Shown: positions 61,228 to 64,000 of the stretch, piece after piece | Numbering within the stretch: the stretch's first letter is position 1 | Layout: each line of letters starts with the position of its first letter | NCBI RefSeq assembly: GCF_008630535.1 | Contig: NZ_VWPH01000020.1 | Span: forward strand, 62,001 to 126,000 | Length of the DNA: 64,000 nucleotides | Source: Saccharopolyspora hirsuta | GTDB lineage: Bacteria > Actinomycetota > Actinomycetes > Mycobacteriales > Pseudonocardiaceae | Direction: 5' to 3' | Program-made: the position numbers and the translations under genes | Notes under the pieces: generated by a model | What the model was told of the DNA's origin: nothing | The model's input: the letters and a program-made list of their open reading frames with translations, nothing else | The model's database searches: none

Positions 61228-62253
61228 TCAACCCCGCTGGAGCTCCAGGGCGATGTCGATGAGCTGATCTTCTTGGCCGCCAACCAGTTTTCGCTCGCCC
61301 GCCTTCACCAGGAGCTGGGCCTCGCTGACGCCGTAGCGCTCGGCTTGGCGGGTGGCGTGCTTGAGGAAGCTGGAGTACACCCCGGCGTAGCCCATCATCA
61401 GCGCCGAGCGGTCCAGCAGGCACTCCTCCGGCATCGCCGGGCGCACCACGTCCTCGGCGGCGTCGGCGATGGCGAAGAAGTCCACCCCGGTGCGGATGCC
61501 GAGCTTGTCGCACACCCCGACGAACGCCTCCACCGGTGTGTTCCCCGCCCCGGCGCCGAAACGCCTTGCGCTGCCGTCGATCTGCACCGCACCGGCGCGC
61601 GCCGCGGCGATCGAGTTGGCCACCGCGACACCGAGGTTCTCGTGCCCGTGGAACCCGACCTGCGCCTGGTCGCCCACTTCGGCCACCAGCGCGGCGACCC
61701 GCTCGGAGACCTGCTCCAGCACCAGCGCCCCGGCCGAGTCCACGACGTAGACGCACTGGCAGCCCGCGTCGACCATGATCCGCGCCTGGGCGGCCAGCAC
61801 CTCCGGCGGCTGCGAGTGCGCCATCATCAGGAACCCGACGGTCTCCAGGCCCAGCTCGCGGGCCAGGCCGAAGTGCTGCACCGACACGTCGGCCTCGGTG
61901 CAGTGGGTGGCGATCCGGCACACCGAGGCGCCGTTGTCGCGGGCGACCACGATGTCGTCCTTGACGCCGACGCCGGGCAGCATCAGCACCGCGATCTTGG
62001 CCCGCTGCGCGGTTTCCGCAGCGATCGTGATCAGCTCCTGCTCGGGGGTGCGGGAGAAGCCGTAGTTGAACGACGACCCGCCGAGCCCGTCGCCGTGGGT
62101 CACCTCGATGACCGGCACGCCCGCGCCGTCCAGCGCCGCGACGATGTCGCGCACCTCCGTCGCGGTGAACTGGTGGCGCTTGTGGTGCGATCCGTCCCGC
62201 AGCGAGGTGTCGGTGATGCGCACGTCGAGCGCGTCGGAGAAGGTCCGGTTCAT
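61228..62253 (-). CDS. hsaF: 4-hydroxy-2-oxovalerate/hexanoate aldolase HsaF
   Basis: 341 residues from ATG at 62253 (MNRTFSDALDVRITDTSLRDGSHHKRHQF). DmpG-type aldolase: the RDG segment and FHGHENLG hold metal ligands and the catalytic Arg/Asp, and the C-terminal DmpG communication domain follows. It cleaves 4-hydroxy-2-oxohexanoate to pyruvate and propanal, which is channelled to HsaG. Its ATG overlaps the hsaG stop by four bases, as expected for this complex. Confidence 0.94.
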   Translation of the reverse strand: MNRTFSDALDVRITDTSLRDGSHHKRHQFTATEVRDIVAALDGAGVPVIEVTHGDGLGGSSFNYGFSRTPEQELITIAAETAQRAKIAVLMLPGVGVKDDIVVARDNGASVCRIATHCTEADVSVQHFGLARELGLETVGFLMMAHSQPPEVLAAQARIMVDAGCQCVYVVDSAGALVLEQVSERVAALVAEVGDQAQVGFHGHENLGVAVANSIAAARAGAVQIDGSARRFGAGAGNTPVEAFVGVCDKLGIRTGVDFFAIADAAEDVVRPAMPEECLLDRSALMMGYAGVYSSFLKHATRQAERYGVSEAQLLVKAGERKLVGGQEDQLIDIALELQRG

Positions 62254-63266
62254 CGCACTGCCTCCTTCTGCACCAGCTGCTCGCCGACCCGCACCGCGGC
62301 GGCGGTCATGATGTCGAGGTTCCCGGAGTACGGCGGCAGGAAGTCGCCCGCGCCCTCGACCTCCACGAAGATCGCCACCCGCGCCATCCCGCCGGTGGCG
62401 GTCGACGGCGGGTCGAACTGCGGCTCCACCAGCAACCGGTAGCCGGGGACGTACTCGGCGATCTCGGCGGCCATCCGCCCGATGGAGGCGGCGATCGCGT
62501 CGGTGTCGGCCTCGGCGGGGATGGCGCAGAAGATGGTGTCGCGCATGATCACCGGCGGGTCGGCCGGGTTCAGCACGATGATCGCCTTGCCGCGCCGCGC
62601 CCCGCCCAGCACCTCGATCCCGGTGCTGGTGGTCCGGGTGAACTCGTCGATGTTGGCGCGGGTGCCGGGTCCGGCCGACACCGACGCCACCGAGGCCACG
62701 ATCTCGGCGTACTCCACGGGAACCACCCGCGAGACCGCGTGCACCATCGGGATGGTCGCCTGACCGCCGCAGGTGATCAGGTTCAGGTTCGGCGCGTCGA
62801 GGTGCTGGTCGAGGTTGACCGGTGGCACCACGTACGGCCCGACCGCCGCCGGGGTGAGGTCGACGGCCCGGATCCCGGCCTCGGCGTAGCGGGGCGCGTT
62901 GGCCCGGTGCACGCCCGCCGAGGTGGCCTCGAAGACGACGTCGGGCCGGTGGTTCTCCAGCAACCAGTCCACGCCCTCGGCGCTGGCCTCGACACCCAGA
63001 TCAGCGGCCCGGCGCAACCCCTCGCTGGCCGGATCGATGCCGATCATCCACCTGGGCTCGATGTGCGCGGACCGTGCCAGCTTGTGCAGAAGGTCCGTAC
63101 CGATGTTGCCGGACCCGACTATGGCCGCTGTACCGCCTCTCCGCGATTCACAGTGGTGGTTGCGTTCTGGATCCATCTCGCGTTTCGCGGCTTCCTGTGG
63201 CTGATTTGCGTCACGGTCCCCTGAGGTGCGGTTGAGATGGCCACTGGCTGACATGGAGCTGCTCAT
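62250..63266 (-). CDS. hsaG: Acylating acetaldehyde/propanal dehydrogenase HsaG
   Basis: 338 residues from ATG at 63266, chosen for the GGAAGGAGG 11 bases upstream; a start at 63176 (308 residues) is closer to the usual family length. The NAD site AAIVGSGNIGTDLLHKL begins near residue 47 and the catalytic Cys is 166 (NLITCGGQATIPMVHAV). DmpF-type enzyme converting propanal to propionyl-CoA in complex with HsaF. The first 45 residues are hydrophilic, have unusually AT-leaning codons and match nothing I recognise. Confidence 0.92.
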   Translation of the reverse strand: MSSSMSASGHLNRTSGDRDANQPQEAAKREMDPERNHHCESRRGGTAAIVGSGNIGTDLLHKLARSAHIEPRWMIGIDPASEGLRRAADLGVEASAEGVDWLLENHRPDVVFEATSAGVHRANAPRYAEAGIRAVDLTPAAVGPYVVPPVNLDQHLDAPNLNLITCGGQATIPMVHAVSRVVPVEYAEIVASVASVSAGPGTRANIDEFTRTTSTGIEVLGGARRGKAIIVLNPADPPVIMRDTIFCAIPAEADTDAIAASIGRMAAEIAEYVPGYRLLVEPQFDPPSTATGGMARVAIFVEVEGAGDFLPPYSGNLDIMTAAAVRVGEQLVQKEAVR

Positions 63267-63349
63267 GCTCGTTCCCGCCTCCTTCCTGGAAGTCCTCGTG
63301 CCGTCACCCGGGTGACAGTCAACTTCGTGCGAAATTGGCGCGCCTCCGC

Positions 63350-64000
63350 TCACGGCCGGAACTCCAGGGAGACCGAGCCGAGGTCGGCTCCTGCGCACCG
63401 GAATTCGGCGCGGAACTCGTCGTCCGGTGCGACGTCGATGGCTCTGGTGCAGGAGCCGGGCAGCACCACGTTGCCCGCTCGGAGGCGGACTCCGTAGGCC
63501 GCGACCTTGCGGGCCAGCCAGGCCACCGCCGTCGCCGGGTTGCCCAGCACCGCGTCGGATCTGCCGCGCTCGATCGGTTCGCCGTTGCGCAGGAGGGTCG
63601 CGTCGATCGCGCGGAGGTCGACGTCACCGGGGTCGATGCGCGCGGTGCCGAGGGCGAAGCCCGCCGAGGAGGCGTTGTCGGCGATGGTGTCCACCAGGCT
63701 GATCCGCCAGTCCGCGATCCGGCTGTCGATCAGCTCGATCGCCGGGACCAGCGCTTCGGTGCCCGCCAGCACGTCGGCTTCGGTGCACTCGGCTGGCAGG
63801 TCCGCACCGAGCAGGAACCCGACCTCCACCTCCACCCGAGGCACGCAGTACCGCGAGATCGGGACGGGCTCGTCCTCCGCGAGCCGCATGCTGGCCAGCA
63901 GGTGGCCGTAGTCGGGTTCGGAGACGCCCATCATCTGCTGCATGACCGGCGAGGTCAGGCCGACCTTGTGCCCCACCACCGGCTCGTCGCGGCGCTGCAC
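63350..64000 (-). CDS. hsaE: 2-hydroxypenta/hexadienoate hydratase HsaE (N-terminus cut by window edge)
   Basis: The visible 216 residues are the C-terminal part of an MhpD/DmpE-type hydratase: GHKVGLTSPVMQQMMGVSEPDYGHLL, RVEVEVGFLLGADLP (metal-binding glutamates), ELIDSRIADWRI, DNASSAGFALG and LGNPATAVAWLA. It hydrates 2-hydroxyhexa-2,4-dienoate from HsaD to 4-hydroxy-2-oxohexanoate for HsaF. About 40-45 residues lie beyond base 64000, as does the operon promoter. Confidence 0.93.
   Translation of the reverse strand: MQRRDEPVVGHKVGLTSPVMQQMMGVSEPDYGHLLASMRLAEDEPVPISRYCVPRVEVEVGFLLGADLPAECTEADVLAGTEALVPAIELIDSRIADWRISLVDTIADNASSAGFALGTARIDPGDVDLRAIDATLLRNGEPIERGRSDAVLGNPATAVAWLARKVAAYGVRLRAGNVVLPGSCTRAIDVAPDDEFRAEFRCAGADLGSVSLEFRP

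Overview
The window is high-GC actinobacterial DNA. Start codons are often GTG, Shine-Dalgarno sites are strong, several genes look leaderless, and neighbouring genes often share a few bases at the stop/start junction. An EspG/DUF3558 type VII secretion island, a VanZ-RDD protein, an F420-dependent luciferase-like enzyme orthologous to Rv3520c and a complete mce4-type operon point to the Mycobacteriales/Pseudonocardiales. A Saccharopolyspora-like Pseudonocardiaceae member is my best guess, inferred from gene content only.

Left part (about 1-24.2 kb): mixed housekeeping and accessory genes. In order: a truncated IclR regulator, a CPA2-type cation/proton antiporter, a DUF7144 membrane protein, an MBL-fold hydrolase coupled to a SnoaL-like protein, a stand-alone LigD-type polymerase domain, a DUF2871 membrane protein, a large LuxR (LAL) regulator, and a secreted lipase. 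Then come two penicilloyl-serine-transferase-fold enzymes (a class A beta-lactamase lipoprotein, and a beta-lactamase-like protein translationally coupled to a LysR regulator), a DUF418 membrane protein, an orphan histidine kinase, a VanZ-RDD protein, a YdcF-like protein, a four-gene type VII secretion substrate/chaperone island, a solitary DnaK, an XRE-cupin regulator divergent from a methyltransferase, and a DUF3060 lipoprotein.

Right part (about 24.3-64 kb): a large steroid (sterol) catabolic locus. The mce4-type importer (yrbE4AB-mce4ABCDEF) runs leftwards behind two SDRs and an aldehyde dehydrogenase. Divergent from these is fadE26-fadE27-fadD17. Beyond a hydrolase/MerR pair and a nitronate-monooxygenase-like gene lie fadD19 and divergent echA19, a FadD4-like ligase, an Rv3520c-like enzyme, and an operon of DUF35 protein-ltp4-ltp3-LLM enzyme-ketosteroid-isomerase-like protein. 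Next is the divergent cyp125/fadA5 pair, then a small HTH-DUF4180 module, then ring A/B degradation genes hsaB-hsaC-hsaD-hsaA and hsaF-hsaG-hsaE (last one cut by the window edge). Gene order in several blocks matches the Mycobacterium tuberculosis Rv3494c-Rv3546 and hsa loci as I recall them. Ltp3, Ltp4 and FadD19 are known from Rhodococcus to serve C-24-branched plant sterol side chains, so the locus probably handles phytosterols as well as cholesterol.

Nine sites matching the KstR operator TnnAACnnGTTnnA (five at all eight fixed positions, four at seven) sit in front of these transcription units. kstR itself is not in the window. kshAB, kstD, chsE1/E2, chsH1/H2 and ltp2 are also absent from the window.

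The most unusual signals are two families of dispersed long hairpins found only at gene 3' ends. Family A has three copies and family B two, both with compensatory base changes. Two copies of family A bracket the HTH-DUF4180 module inside the steroid locus. No rRNA, tRNA, CRISPR array or insertion sequence was seen. The only gene-free stretch longer than 300 bases is the 36.1-36.6 kb divergent promoter region.
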